A DNA stretch of 23,896 nucleotides. Origin: a virus. A program made the position numbers and the translations under genes. The notes beneath the pieces are model-generated. The model did not search any database. It was not told where the DNA came from and saw nothing but the letters and a program-made list of their open reading frames with translations. Below, in pieces: positions 10,301 to 17,792 of the stretch (position 1 is its first letter; each line of letters begins with the position of its first letter). The stretch covers positions 1 through 23,896 of IMG/VR virus record IMGVR_UViG_3300030117_004842, one strand, 5' to 3'.

Positions 10301-11616
10301 TGAGCTTCAGGAAGTGCTTTAAAAGGTTCTTCAGATTTATAAAGGTATCTATAAGCATATCTAACATATATATTATCTGGGTCTGGTTTTACTTTATAAT
10401 ATTCTACACCAGTAACGTTTTCAGTAGTATCACCAACAACAACTGGATCAACGTTTATATCTTTAAAAAACTTTTCATTAACGTCTATTGATTTTATAAT
10501 TTTAACAATATTTTGATCTGACTGTTTTGCTAATAATTCTATTTTATCTATATCTAAATGATTTATCCAAGTAAGAGTACCATTATCGTTTGTATCTGGT
10601 TCAACTTGTTTTTCTAATGAATATAAAGGTATTCTAAGTTCTAATTTATTATAATCATTCTGCATTGATTCAACTATAGTATCTTGAAATATTTTTTCAT
10701 AACCATATTTATTTAATGAATCATTAGATATTATACCATTATTTATAGGCGCAAATACAACTTGAGTAAAAGGTGCTATTGTAGAATATTCACCATCTTT
10801 GTATTTGTATCTATATGAAAATCTTATAAAATTTTCTTTTAAATAATCAGATTGTATATTTACATCATCTGATAAAGTAACACCGTGTCCTTGCTCATCT
10901 TTATTGTTTAATATTATTGGGAGATAAGGCGCAAATTTAGCAACTGAAATTTTTTCTTCATTATCATAATATTTTGGTTCAGCAAAAGCTTTAGCAACAT
11001 TTATTTTTCTTGGCTGATTATAATTATCTGTCCAAAATAATAAATCATCTATTATATTAACACCAGTGATTAAGTGGTTTTTACTAAAATTTAAAAAATT
11101 ACCAGTAACTAATCTATGTACTCTTGGTAATCCGCCTTCTTCTACAACATCATCAAGATCAGACATTAATATATGACATACATAACAATCTGTGTTTGAT
11201 CTTTTAGGCGCCATTGTATTTAACGTGTCAACAGGTTTTGAATCACTAGTTTCAACGCTACCAGTCCAGTTAGTTACAAACCAAAAAACTCTATTGTTTA
11301 AAATATCTTCTTTATAACCTATGCATTCAAATGGAAACACTTGTCCTGATCTTGATGTTTTACTCTCTTTACAAGCGCTAGGAATAAAAGGCGCATCATT
11401 GTTATATGGTTTAAGACTATTTTCCCAACCATTACCTGTTTGAAATAAATGACCAGGCGAGTTACCTTTTATATTTTCTACAGCGCCTACATCATTTTCT
11501 TCTGACTGCGTAATTAATATATTTTGTGCTAATCGATATTCACCTTTTGGCACTAATCTTTCATCAAGGTCTTTATTCATTTTACCTTTTAGAAAGTTTT
11601 GATTTAACTTTGGCAT
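7372..11616 (-). CDS. Large tail protein, muzzle/nozzle-type (1414 aa)
   Basis: The N-terminus contains LNQNFLKGKMNKDLDERLVP (about 4-23), then GEYRLAQNILIT, a signature I associate with the large tail (muzzle-type) protein of crAss-like and related marine phages. Residues to about 650 are mixed alpha/beta with many Tyr and Asp, including VGNRIVYGNYLENHPLP near 455. From about 1000 to 1100 there is a cadherin-like beta domain (FSFNVHS, FTVDSDGVLRV, NFFTITVQAIE, VEVELKNKTP). Further beta-rich, Gly/Asn-rich segments reach the C-terminus. It follows the 423-aa connector gene by 3 bases. The expected position is the distal tail, contacting connector rings above and the host surface below. The stretch with Cys residues near 80-100 could be structural. 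The family assignment is fairly firm; the functional detail is inferred. Confidence 0.82.
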   Translation of the reverse strand: MPKLNQNFLKGKMNKDLDERLVPKGEYRLAQNILITQSEENDVGAVENIKGNSPGHLFQTGNGWENSLKPYNNDAPFIPSACKESKTSRSGQVFPFECIGYKEDILNNRVFWFVTNWTGSVETSDSKPVDTLNTMAPKRSNTDCYVCHILMSDLDDVVEEGGLPRVHRLVTGNFLNFSKNHLITGVNIIDDLLFWTDNYNQPRKINVAKAFAEPKYYDNEEKISVAKFAPYLPIILNNKDEQGHGVTLSDDVNIQSDYLKENFIRFSYRYKYKDGEYSTIAPFTQVVFAPINNGIISNDSLNKYGYEKIFQDTIVESMQNDYNKLELRIPLYSLEKQVEPDTNDNGTLTWINHLDIDKIELLAKQSDQNIVKIIKSIDVNEKFFKDINVDPVVVGDTTENVTGVEYYKVKPDPDNIYVRYAYRYLYKSEEPFKALPEAQITRVYDHVPIRAKSQELVGNRIVYGNYLENHPLPIDSKGNTGINYVISSSNKGDLEYGDTYGFKQNLDVSYRYHSIKQRRNYKVGVVLSDKFGRQSTVILSSNDDHPYLSDTYRVDRFHTSTGMSWSIFDNPDSIGKSLAITFLDDQIVSKEHAYNGDVNSKNYNPTGWYSWRLVIQQKEQEYYNVYAVHPAENWNALTDTIDNSASGSSWLTLYGDNINKVPRIVSRDDANKVGSSNSEIRLFPRIIKDATTSSDGYSVYSSFVDPVKVLSIGTAKEQGLVDDNNVNYSFLGSSKKSTQVAELPLLNAQNTPVFETTAVVLQDVPTFTTLNDDSKYVILKNRNYFLRKGHYVEGTNIQDQSVCTIQTANNAVPSNSSKIRFASNSEEIYNNYSKVKKDHYIKNADTVDPDGQSFRAVIIETQINVIGENNDERELIITLDRNVTLSIDQLEIMEFTTIKSISDIAIGVVNYQRLELSRQQENVNANDVLTFRIINADPISVSRGLSVFETQPFESNLDIFYETSTSGLISDLNSQAGVEVINPSNIQLSNNIFYEDQSVGSGNNAIGYLTADSGIGDPNAIFSFNVHSIDSENTDWEPGTPPFTVDSDGVLRVIPGFVWNPQVGEELKNFFTITVQAIEATAPGNPSVFGQVEVELKNKTPIISEAPSEVVVSGNSDMGGVIIFECRIQNGSVRADLQNRHLKVVLEGNQAAAGFTPIFETQHPPLIDSTHYDFGNTNPDGPNLGMLRHEIVFDEQGAVLRIICNDTFHAGKVFYGDSVFNIVNGVYLGLNDELLSEEDRTVVVKVNDGGVGSSSEPTEWNPDGITVETSFVMNTATVENGQYRIPIYVQGIQENGVEFNYPGFGGGFNPVTGGFNFELDPGVRYVNIGSSISAPTIDEPCSSTFGTYCPHTLHENNRFYTNTFGFTPLTPLAPWSSDGNGRIKYLSAIASDGSDIFKVAVVNQDGYIVDIQGY

Positions 11617-11619
11617 TTA

Positions 11620-12891
11620 TTAATTTTTAATATGTTTTGTTTTACCTCTCATAACTTGAGTCATTTCCTCAAGATTTAATTTAGATAATCTTATTTTAGC
11701 ATTTCTTATAGCAGCTCTTCTTTCTTTTCTATACCTTTGTACCACATATTCAGGTACCGCTGCTTTTGCTGATAATACATTATAAGCTATATGTTTATAT
11801 AAAGCTTCTTCAGCAAACTTATGAACTCTCATTTCCGCATCTGTTCCTAAACTATCAGAAACATATTCTATAACTATAATTTTACCAGATAAATCACTGC
11901 TAAAATTAAAACTACCAGTTCTTTCATTAATTGTAAAGTAACCATTTATTTGATTGTGCTCTGGTTCTAACCCATATCTTTCACCATAATTATAACCTAA
12001 ATGTTCATCTCTACCTACAAAATAATCATTTTCCACGTTTAATCTACCTGTAAGATTATCAGTGTCAAATGAATCCCATCTTTCTTCTGTTATAGATTCA
12101 CCTGTTAAAATATCACCATTGTCATCAAAAACATAATTATTATTAGAATCTTGAACTATCGGTTGATCAGGATTAATAGTTAAACGTGTTGGATATATTA
12201 TTCTTTTTATACCATCGTTGCCTATAAAAGATATTTTAACATAACTAACATAATCTTGAGGCATAGGTATACTTAAAGCGGCTCCTAATTCAACTTCTTG
12301 TGATTTTATTGTTCTAAAAACATCATAACTAAATTCTTGTAAACCTCTTTTTGCATGAAATATAACATCTGATTTAGCGACTGTGTTTATCAATTTACCA
12401 TCTCCAACGTAAGCAACCATAAAACTATTTACTATATCTGAAAGAGAAGTAAATCTATAATCACCTAAAAAACTTTCTTGATCTAATAATTGTATTCTAA
12501 CTCTTGCATCAGCACTAACTTCATTTAAATCGTCAAATAAAGGATCGGCATCGCCATCTTCACTAAATATTAAAATATTATTTGAAAGCGTGAAATCAAA
12601 AACTTCAATTATACCATTATTATCTGTAAAGTTTGAACCTAAATTAGTATCACCAGATTCTATTAAAACTCTTATATCAGATGATGTTAAAGTTCTACCA
12701 CATCTCCACAAAAAAGGTTGAGCTAGCTGAGATATAGAAAAAGTATTCCAATATAACGCTGGATTTGATGGAGATGATACAGTCTCAGAAGCTTCAAAAT
12801 ATGAACCATTACCCCATAAAGTATAGTTAGCATATCTACTTATTTCTCCTAGATAGTATAATTCTGATGATTGATTATCTAATAGTCCCAT
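11620..12891 (-). CDS. Putative head-tail connector / tail stabilisation protein (423 aa)
   Basis: The N-terminal third (about 1-145) is beta-rich and Asp/Asn-rich, perhaps an accessory domain. The core starts near 150 with SLSDIVNSFMVAYVGDGKLI, then DVIFHAKRGLQEFSYDVFRT (about 176-195) and IPMPQDYVSYVKISF (about 212). I recognise these from connector or ring proteins of Bacteroidota phages, which have a helical head-to-tail adaptor fold as in P22 gp4 or T7 gp11. A C-terminal helical part (KFAEEALYKHIAYNVLSAKA, then basic RYRKERRAAIRNAKIRLSKL) fits docking on the portal or the next ring. It lies between the 272-aa connector gene (7-base gap) and the large tail gene (3-base gap). The exact ring identity cannot be told from sequence alone. 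Confidence 0.78.
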   Translation of the reverse strand: MGLLDNQSSELYYLGEISRYANYTLWGNGSYFEASETVSSPSNPALYWNTFSISQLAQPFLWRCGRTLTSSDIRVLIESGDTNLGSNFTDNNGIIEVFDFTLSNNILIFSEDGDADPLFDDLNEVSADARVRIQLLDQESFLGDYRFTSLSDIVNSFMVAYVGDGKLINTVAKSDVIFHAKRGLQEFSYDVFRTIKSQEVELGAALSIPMPQDYVSYVKISFIGNDGIKRIIYPTRLTINPDQPIVQDSNNNYVFDDNGDILTGESITEERWDSFDTDNLTGRLNVENDYFVGRDEHLGYNYGERYGLEPEHNQINGYFTINERTGSFNFSSDLSGKIIVIEYVSDSLGTDAEMRVHKFAEEALYKHIAYNVLSAKAAVPEYVVQRYRKERRAAIRNAKIRLSKLNLEEMTQVMRGKTKHIKN

Positions 12892-12898
12892 TTTTTAT

Positions 12899-13717
12899 TT
12901 AGTTTTCTAGTTGTATTTTTTGTTGTGTTTCTTGTTGAGTAGGTTGTAATACAGAGGGATCTCTTATTACTATACCAGCATATCTTAATATACCTAATAC
13001 TAACTCAACTTCTTGAGATGGATGTAATTCAAAGTCAATATATCTTGATTGAAAGCTATAATCACCTGTAACATCTTGTCTAGGATAAACAAAAGATGTA
13101 GAATCTGAAGGATTACCACCATAAAAGGCAACTCCTCCAAAAACATCAGTTCTAACGTGCGCCCAAACAGGATTTGCTGGTACTTTAATATAATCTATCT
13201 TTATACTACTATTAGCCAAACTTGTGGGTTGAACAGTAATAGTATCATACACTGGGTTTAAAGTTGTTTCTTGGTTATCTACTTCTCGTGTACCGGATAA
13301 ATAATATATAGGAAATGATGCTGATGGACTTGTTAATGGGGAAGACATTAAAAAATTTATTTTTGATTTTTCAATTTGTTCTATATCTGTAAGTCTATCA
13401 CATGAAGATACACTTAATATATAATAATAGCTAGGAAGATTACCTATACTATTAGCATCAAGTGTTATATCTGTTGAAACGTAAAATGGATCTATACGTT
13501 CCTGAATTTTTTTTGGTATATTGGCATATCCTTGACCAACAGCACCTCTTGTTTGTTTACTGACAGCTCTGTTAAAATCATGAAAGTTTTTTTCTAGTAA
13601 ATCTAATTGAACTTGAGAACCTATTTTCATAAATTCATCTGGACTCATAAAACCTCTTGATTCTTTATTTAGTACTGCTAATACTTTTTTATATACTGAA
13701 TCTACTGATATTGCCAT
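12899..13717 (-). CDS. Putative connector / ring protein (272 aa)
   Basis: I take the start at ATG 13717 (MAISVDSVYKKVLAVLNKES). An in-frame GTG at 13738 would add MIIIIKN, but it lies in the base of a hairpin and encodes a low-complexity extension. The N-terminal helical part, with GFMSPDEFMKIGSQVQLDLL (about 22-41), matches a pattern I recall at the start of small structural proteins in marine phages beside the tail genes. The rest is beta-rich, ending in HPSQEVELVLGILRYAGIVI and a Gln-rich tail (QPTQQETQQKIQ). The A/T-rich leader AATAATAAAAAAT precedes the ATG, without Shine-Dalgarno. Context places it among the rings between portal and nozzle. Confidence 0.75.
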   Translation of the reverse strand: MAISVDSVYKKVLAVLNKESRGFMSPDEFMKIGSQVQLDLLEKNFHDFNRAVSKQTRGAVGQGYANIPKKIQERIDPFYVSTDITLDANSIGNLPSYYYILSVSSCDRLTDIEQIEKSKINFLMSSPLTSPSASFPIYYLSGTREVDNQETTLNPVYDTITVQPTSLANSSIKIDYIKVPANPVWAHVRTDVFGGVAFYGGNPSDSTSFVYPRQDVTGDYSFQSRYIDFELHPSQEVELVLGILRYAGIVIRDPSVLQPTQQETQQKIQLEN

Positions 13718-13734
13718 ATTTTTTATTATTATAA

Positions 13735-13761
13735 TCACAGGCCCTAATTAAAGGGCCGTGA
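13735..13761 (-). terminator. Hairpin between the 260-aa and connector genes
   Basis: GGCCCT-TTAATT-AGGGCC is a perfect 6-bp stem, extended by TCAC/GTGA with one bulged base, on either strand. In the direction of transcription it is followed by TTATAATAATAA rather than a clean T-run. It could be a weak terminator, an RNA processing or stability element, or a translation control element; it ends 18 bases before the ATG of the connector gene (13717). Confidence 0.6.
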
Positions 13762-13771
13762 CTAATAGTTG

Positions 13772-14554
13772 TTAATTTATTTTCTTTTGTATTGATTTAT
13801 AAACTTCAACACCTTCATCAGTTTTAAGCCATGCAGCAAACGCTGAATATGGATTTTCATCAAAAGGTACCTCCATTAATTTTTTATCATTAGATGCCCA
13901 AGAAAAACTTCTTTGATCTTGCGATAATTTAATTATACCAAGTTCAACTGCTTTTATAGCTGTATTTCTAAGTCCAACATTATCGTCTTTAACTAAGTTT
14001 AAGAATAAAACTGGGTTTCTCTTAGCAAATAAATATAAGTCTCTTTTTATTTCAGAAGAACTCATGTTACTAACTTGAGAACCTAATTCAACTCTTAATA
14101 TAGCTTCAGCTTGCTCAATATCAATAGAAATTGCAGTATTTAATGCTTCCATTTCAGTTTCAATACTAACTAATTGTTCTTTAGCTTCTGCAACTTCATC
14201 TTTTTCTTCGTATACATATCCTTTTTTCGGATGATATAATGATAATAATTTTTGTAAAGGTTGATTTGTTTTAGGAACAAACAAAACACCATCTTCAAAA
14301 ATAATGTGTTCTAAAATAGCGTTGTTATCTTGCTCGTCCATAAAAATAGAGTTTTGATTACTTGAGTATCTCATTTCTCTATTTATACCTTTTTCTTCAT
14401 CAAACCAAAGCATTGGTTTTTTTCTTGTTGATTTAGACTGTAAAACATAGGTTAAAGGCGAACCTAAACCTTTTAAATAATACTGTCTATCTTTAATCTC
14501 CCACTTAGGGTGTTGAGTTTCAACTACCTCAACTTCTTTTTTCTTTTTTGACAT
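13772..14554 (-). CDS. Conserved structural-module protein of unknown function (260 aa)
   Basis: It begins with a basic run (MSKKKKEVEVVE). A small beta-rich part with LEHIIFEDGVLFVPKTNQPL (about 82-101) and a YHPKKGYVYEEKDE segment follows, then a coiled-coil-like helix near 120-160 (EAKEQLVSIETEMEALNTAI). The C-terminal region is helical: KRNPVLFLNLVKDDNVGLRN (about 174-193), GIIKLSQDQRSFSWASNDKK, VPFDENPYSAFAAWLKTDEG. I recall this C-terminal pattern from uncharacterised genes between the capsid and connector genes of Bacteroidota and marine phages. It is flanked by hairpins on both sides and so may be transcribed or processed separately from the capsid genes. A virion or assembly role is inferred only from position. 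Confidence 0.72.
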   Translation of the reverse strand: MSKKKKEVEVVETQHPKWEIKDRQYYLKGLGSPLTYVLQSKSTRKKPMLWFDEEKGINREMRYSSNQNSIFMDEQDNNAILEHIIFEDGVLFVPKTNQPLQKLLSLYHPKKGYVYEEKDEVAEAKEQLVSIETEMEALNTAISIDIEQAEAILRVELGSQVSNMSSSEIKRDLYLFAKRNPVLFLNLVKDDNVGLRNTAIKAVELGIIKLSQDQRSFSWASNDKKLMEVPFDENPYSAFAAWLKTDEGVEVYKSIQKKIN

Positions 14555-14582
14555 AATATAATATAATTAAATAGTTAAAAAT

Positions 14583-14614
14583 AAAGGGCTAGGCGCCGAA
14601 GCGCCTATTCCTTT
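14583..14614 (-). terminator. Rho-independent-type terminator with cUUCGg tetraloop
   Basis: On the minus strand the hairpin is TAGGCGC-TTCG-GCGCCTA, a perfect 7-bp stem closed by the very stable C(UUCG)G loop. Outer pairing AAAGG with CCTTT extends it past a 2x2 internal loop. It is followed by ATTTTTAAC, a short T-rich tail. It lies 16 bases after the stop of the 116-aa gene and 29 bases before the next start, so it should end or reduce the capsid transcript. GC-rich DNA here stands out in an AT-rich genome. Confidence 0.85.
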
Positions 14615-14623
14615 AATTATTAA

Positions 14624-14637
14624 ACTCGTTTACGAGT
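14624..14637 (-). repeat. Small inverted repeat across the stop codon of the 116-aa gene
   Basis: ACTCG-TAAA-CGAGT forms a 5-bp stem with the TAA stop in its loop. It stands just upstream of the strong terminator hairpin, giving two hairpins in a row. It may add to termination or protect the RNA 3' end; it may also be chance. Confidence 0.5.
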
Positions 14638-14980
14638 CGTGAGTTATTGCACAAGCAGTAATATCTGAGTCGCAAAATACTGAGTTTAATTCATCAGCAA
14701 TTACAACCATTCCATTATCTGCAAAAGTTGCAGAGTTCATAGCTTTACAAATTGATGCTATAACTTTTTTATGAGTTGCAGCAGTGATAGTTAAATCAAC
14801 AACATCTACAGCAGCTCCATCTGTTCCGCCACTACCAATAGTACTAGCGAAGTTCATACCTAAAGACGCGTTATCAGCAGCGCTAACTTTAAATCCTAAA
14901 AAAGAACTTAAAGGATAGCAGGCTACATCACCTACTGCATCAATAGTATCTCCGTCTGTAAAAAATAAAAATTTTTCCAT
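14630..14980 (-). CDS. Small head-associated protein candidate (116 aa)
   Basis: The 116-aa protein starts MEKFLFFTDGDTIDAVGDVA. It is acidic, Ala-rich and probably beta-rich, with Cys at three or more places (VACYP, SICKAM, VFCDSD, TACAIT). It sits 26 bases downstream of the major capsid gene and just before a strong terminator, so it shares the capsid transcript and could be made in high amount. Proteins of this size directly behind the capsid gene are often head decoration or auxiliary capsid proteins; that role is inferred from position. I recall similar short proteins ending in a VVIADELNSVFC-like block from other marine phages, without a known function. The last codons (Asp-Ser-stop) lie in a small hairpin. 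Confidence 0.68.
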   Translation of the reverse strand: MEKFLFFTDGDTIDAVGDVACYPLSSFLGFKVSAADNASLGMNFASTIGSGGTDGAAVDVVDLTITAATHKKVIASICKAMNSATFADNGMVVIADELNSVFCDSDITACAITHDS

Positions 14981-15006
14981 TTTTGTTTAGTTTTTAAAGT
15001 TAATAA

Positions 15007-16494
15007 TTATGATTCTTTTAATAACACAAAGTTGTTAGCACCTTGAGTAATTAAACATCTCTCAGATAAATAATGTACTTGCATTTCATCAGTACCACTA
15101 TAAGAAGCAGAACCTACAGAACCAGTAACCCAAGATTTCATTCTTCTGTCATCAGTTGCAGATCTTCTATATCTTACGTGTAAGAAAGGTCTTTTAACAT
15201 TCTTACCTAATACTTCATCATATACAGATGAAACACCAGCAGGAATTAAAACACCTGAAATGTCTCCAAAACCTCCTCTACCAGCAGCATCGTTTAAGTA
15301 TTTCCAGTCAGATTTGTAGAAGTCATAAGAACCTCTTCTAAGTCCAGAAAAACCTAAATTAAGCGCCATATCAGCACTGTTAGAAAATACTCCAAAAGAA
15401 GCACCACCTTGGTAATTAGAGTTTAACCCAGCCATCATATCATCGATTGTAAGAGCTAAGTCTCTATTTACATAAAGCATGTTCTCTTCAATTGCTCCTT
15501 GCTTGTCAAGATTCTTAAGTATTAAATCAAAATCAGCAAGATCTTCTAAATCTTCAAAGATATTACCTCTGTTCTCAATAGCGTCAAATAGACCTTGAGT
15601 ACCAGTAGCATCGTTAGCATCAGCAATAGTACTATCAACAGTAGAAGCACCTACAGTAACTTCAACAGCTTCAACCATAGCTAATTCAAGATAATCTTCA
15701 AATCTCATTCTAGTTTCACCAGCAGATTTTAAATACCAAGAATAACCAACTTGTCCAGCCTCGTCAGTAGTTTCAACCCATCCAATAGAAGCAGTATCAG
15801 AACCAGAGATTCTAAAGTGATCTTTGATAATGATTGGCTTGTTATTATATTGTTGAAACTGAGCTTTAAGACCAGTACCTGAGTTAGTTCCATCTCCCAT
15901 AGAAGCTGAACCTTTTCCAAATTCAGAACCATAGATAAAGATGTTTACTTGATCATTGTCAGAAAACACTACAGCACTACCATCACCACCTGATAAATCA
16001 GTTTGTGTGTAAGGTAACACTTTTATGTTGTTACTACCAGCATCAGTAGCAACTCCAGATGTTTCTGAAACATAACATTTAAGCGTTTTAAGTCCAGTTG
16101 CTGCATCAGTAACGATAACAGTGTTACCAACTCTAAAAGAGTTGACATTAGCAGATCCAAGTGAAATATAACCACCTGTACCTTCTAATTGTACACTAGT
16201 TGTGCTACCAGCTGCTCCTGAGCTTTTTACTGCAATGTGTAATCTGTTTTGCTCAGACCACACGACTTGGTCAGATTCCATAGGCATTTCAGCCCCTACC
16301 ATTTTAAGGAATCCACCTAACCTACGATTTCCGTATCTTTCAACTTCTTGTTCGTAAAGTTCTGGTAAGTATTGTTGTGCCCAGCCTGCTGTTGCAGATG
16401 AAGTAAAGTCAATATAATTGTTATTACTTACAACTGGGGATGGAGTAGTAAGGTCGTATGAACCTTGTAACCCCAAAGACGTATTAAATCCCAT
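15007..16494 (-). CDS. Major capsid protein, HK97-fold, crAss-like type (495 aa)
   Basis: The 495-aa length fits crAss-like capsid proteins. The N-terminal arm ends in YLPELYEQEVERYGNRRLGG (about 42-61). A segment with GNTVIVTDAATG and YIDFTSS-like beta strands (about 110-200) looks like an inserted domain. The E-loop/P-domain region has RISGSDTASIGWVETTDEAG and MRFEDYLELAMVEAVEVTVG. The block GAIEENMLYVNRDLALTIDD (about 331-350) is characteristic of this capsid type in my memory. The C-terminus (FLHVRYRRSATDDRRMKSW, SERCLITQGANNFVLL) is well ordered. The gene has visibly higher GC than its neighbours (two hand-counted lines at 42% and 45%), as expected of a highly expressed gene. The leader AACAAAA before ATG has no Shine-Dalgarno. 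Confidence 0.9.
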   Translation of the reverse strand: MGFNTSLGLQGSYDLTTPSPVVSNNNYIDFTSSATAGWAQQYLPELYEQEVERYGNRRLGGFLKMVGAEMPMESDQVVWSEQNRLHIAVKSSGAAGSTTSVQLEGTGGYISLGSANVNSFRVGNTVIVTDAATGLKTLKCYVSETSGVATDAGSNNIKVLPYTQTDLSGGDGSAVVFSDNDQVNIFIYGSEFGKGSASMGDGTNSGTGLKAQFQQYNNKPIIIKDHFRISGSDTASIGWVETTDEAGQVGYSWYLKSAGETRMRFEDYLELAMVEAVEVTVGASTVDSTIADANDATGTQGLFDAIENRGNIFEDLEDLADFDLILKNLDKQGAIEENMLYVNRDLALTIDDMMAGLNSNYQGGASFGVFSNSADMALNLGFSGLRRGSYDFYKSDWKYLNDAAGRGGFGDISGVLIPAGVSSVYDEVLGKNVKRPFLHVRYRRSATDDRRMKSWVTGSVGSASYSGTDEMQVHYLSERCLITQGANNFVLLKES

Positions 16495-16514
16495 TTTTGT
16501 TAAATTTTAAGTTG

Positions 16515-17768
16515 TTATTTATTTCCAATTTTAAATTTCAACCTAGACATATCATCGCCACTTATAGCTCTAACTTTTACACCACCAGCCTCAATGGTAC
16601 GCGCAGCTGTTCTTGGAGACATATCAATGTTTTTAGCGCTTACAGCGCTCTCCTTTATAGCATCTGCTTTACCTTGTTCATAAAAATGTTTTACAATTTT
16701 ATCAATATTTCTACCGGCGTATAAAGCTTTGTGATACCCTTTTGCGTCTTTCATCATGTCATTTTCATCTAGGAACTCTCCTACAAAATTGACTATGTCG
16801 CTTTGATAAGTTTTTACATCTTGAACATTATTAATATTATATCTATACGTCTTATCTCCAACATTAAAATCAAAACCTTTGAAATTATTATTGAAAACGT
16901 TGTTAGTAGATTTTTGAAAATGATCAATTTGTCTTTTTTGAATCTCACTATTAGCAGCTTGTTCTTGGTTGTATTTATTGTAAAAATCTAATGCTTCTTT
17001 CTGCTCGCTGGTCAACTTAGAACCCAACTTGACTTCCTTGTAATACTGATCCTTTAAACCAGTAAGATGCTTTCGAGCTTTTACAATTTCTTCTTTGAAA
17101 GCCAATTTTTTCTTTTTAATACTTCTTGGCTCATCAATATCCTCATCAAAATAGAAAGTGTCTTCGATTAAAAAATCTATTTCTTCTAAATCTAAATGAG
17201 GTTTAGTGTTTTTATAATATTCTTTTAATAAAGTAGAATCATCTACTTTTGAATAATCAGCGTTTAATCTTGTATAATCTTCTAAACTACCACCAGTTTC
17301 TTCCATAAACTTAACTAAATCTTGTAAGTTTTCTGGTACAACAACCTCTGGTTGTTTTGGTTGTTCTGGTGATACTTCATCTACCACTAAGTTTTGTTGT
17401 TCAACTTGTTGTTCAACTTGTTGTTCAACTTCTTCTTGTGATACTTCTTCAAGAACTAATTCTTCTTTCTGCGTTTGTTCTTCTTGCTTTTTGATTTCTT
17501 CGCCCACCGCTTTGCTAATTCCGGTTTGTTCTTGAACATCCACTTCCTTTGTTTCTGACTTTTGAACGGGCTCATTTTCTTTTTGTTTTTCTTCTTGTTC
17601 TTGAAATTGTTTTAGTTTTGATAGGTCTACTTTAAAAGTCCCATCTTCTGCCACCTGTGAATAAGAAATTTTTTCTTCAGGAGGCGTTTGTTGTTCAACA
17701 GGTGTATTTGTTTCTTCTGTTTTTACCTCTTGAATAACTTGTTCTTGTTTTTCAGTGTTTTCTTCCAT
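16515..17768 (-). CDS. Putative capsid scaffolding protein (417 aa)
   Basis: The gene lies between portal and major capsid protein, the normal place of a scaffold. The first 145 residues are extremely Glu/Gln/Val-rich and low-complexity (EVEQQVEQQVEQQNLVVDEV near 112-131). A helical middle follows, containing VPENLQDLVKFMEETGGSLE (about 147-166), DFLIEDTFYFDEDIDEP and a Lys-rich part. The C-terminus (AARTIEAGGVKVRAISGDDM, then LKFKIGNK) is short and basic and is a candidate capsid-binding tail. High charge, helicity and disorder fit a scaffold that is removed on maturation. No protease motif was seen. The gap to the capsid gene is 20 bases and to the portal 24 bases, A/T only. Function is from context. 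Confidence 0.78.
   Translation of the reverse strand: MEENTEKQEQVIQEVKTEETNTPVEQQTPPEEKISYSQVAEDGTFKVDLSKLKQFQEQEEKQKENEPVQKSETKEVDVQEQTGISKAVGEEIKKQEEQTQKEELVLEEVSQEEVEQQVEQQVEQQNLVVDEVSPEQPKQPEVVVPENLQDLVKFMEETGGSLEDYTRLNADYSKVDDSTLLKEYYKNTKPHLDLEEIDFLIEDTFYFDEDIDEPRSIKKKKLAFKEEIVKARKHLTGLKDQYYKEVKLGSKLTSEQKEALDFYNKYNQEQAANSEIQKRQIDHFQKSTNNVFNNNFKGFDFNVGDKTYRYNINNVQDVKTYQSDIVNFVGEFLDENDMMKDAKGYHKALYAGRNIDKIVKHFYEQGKADAIKESAVSAKNIDMSPRTAARTIEAGGVKVRAISGDDMSRLKFKIGNK
17394..17429. repeat. Three perfect tandem copies of a 12-base unit
   Basis: TTGTTGTTCAAC occurs three times in a row inside the scaffold gene and codes for repeated Val-Glu-Gln-Gln. The unit is a multiple of three, so copy-number changes keep the frame. 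It sits in the low-complexity acidic N-terminal part. Confidence 0.9.
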
Positions 17769-17792
17769 AATAAAATATTATATAATTAGTAA

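Noticed and set aside
10255-10491. Plus-strand frame of 78 codons rich in Ile, Phe and Tyr, looking like a membrane protein.
   Set aside because: It is the antisense of AT-rich coding DNA of the large tail gene, which commonly gives Ile/Phe/Asn-rich shadows.
13718-13738. GTG start that would lengthen the connector protein by MIIIIKN.
   Set aside because: It lies in the base of a hairpin and adds only low-complexity residues; ATG 13717 has the usual A/T leader.
15729-15932. Minus-strand frame of 67 codons within the capsid gene.
   Set aside because: It is a shifted-frame shadow of the major capsid protein, Leu-rich and without any feature of its own.
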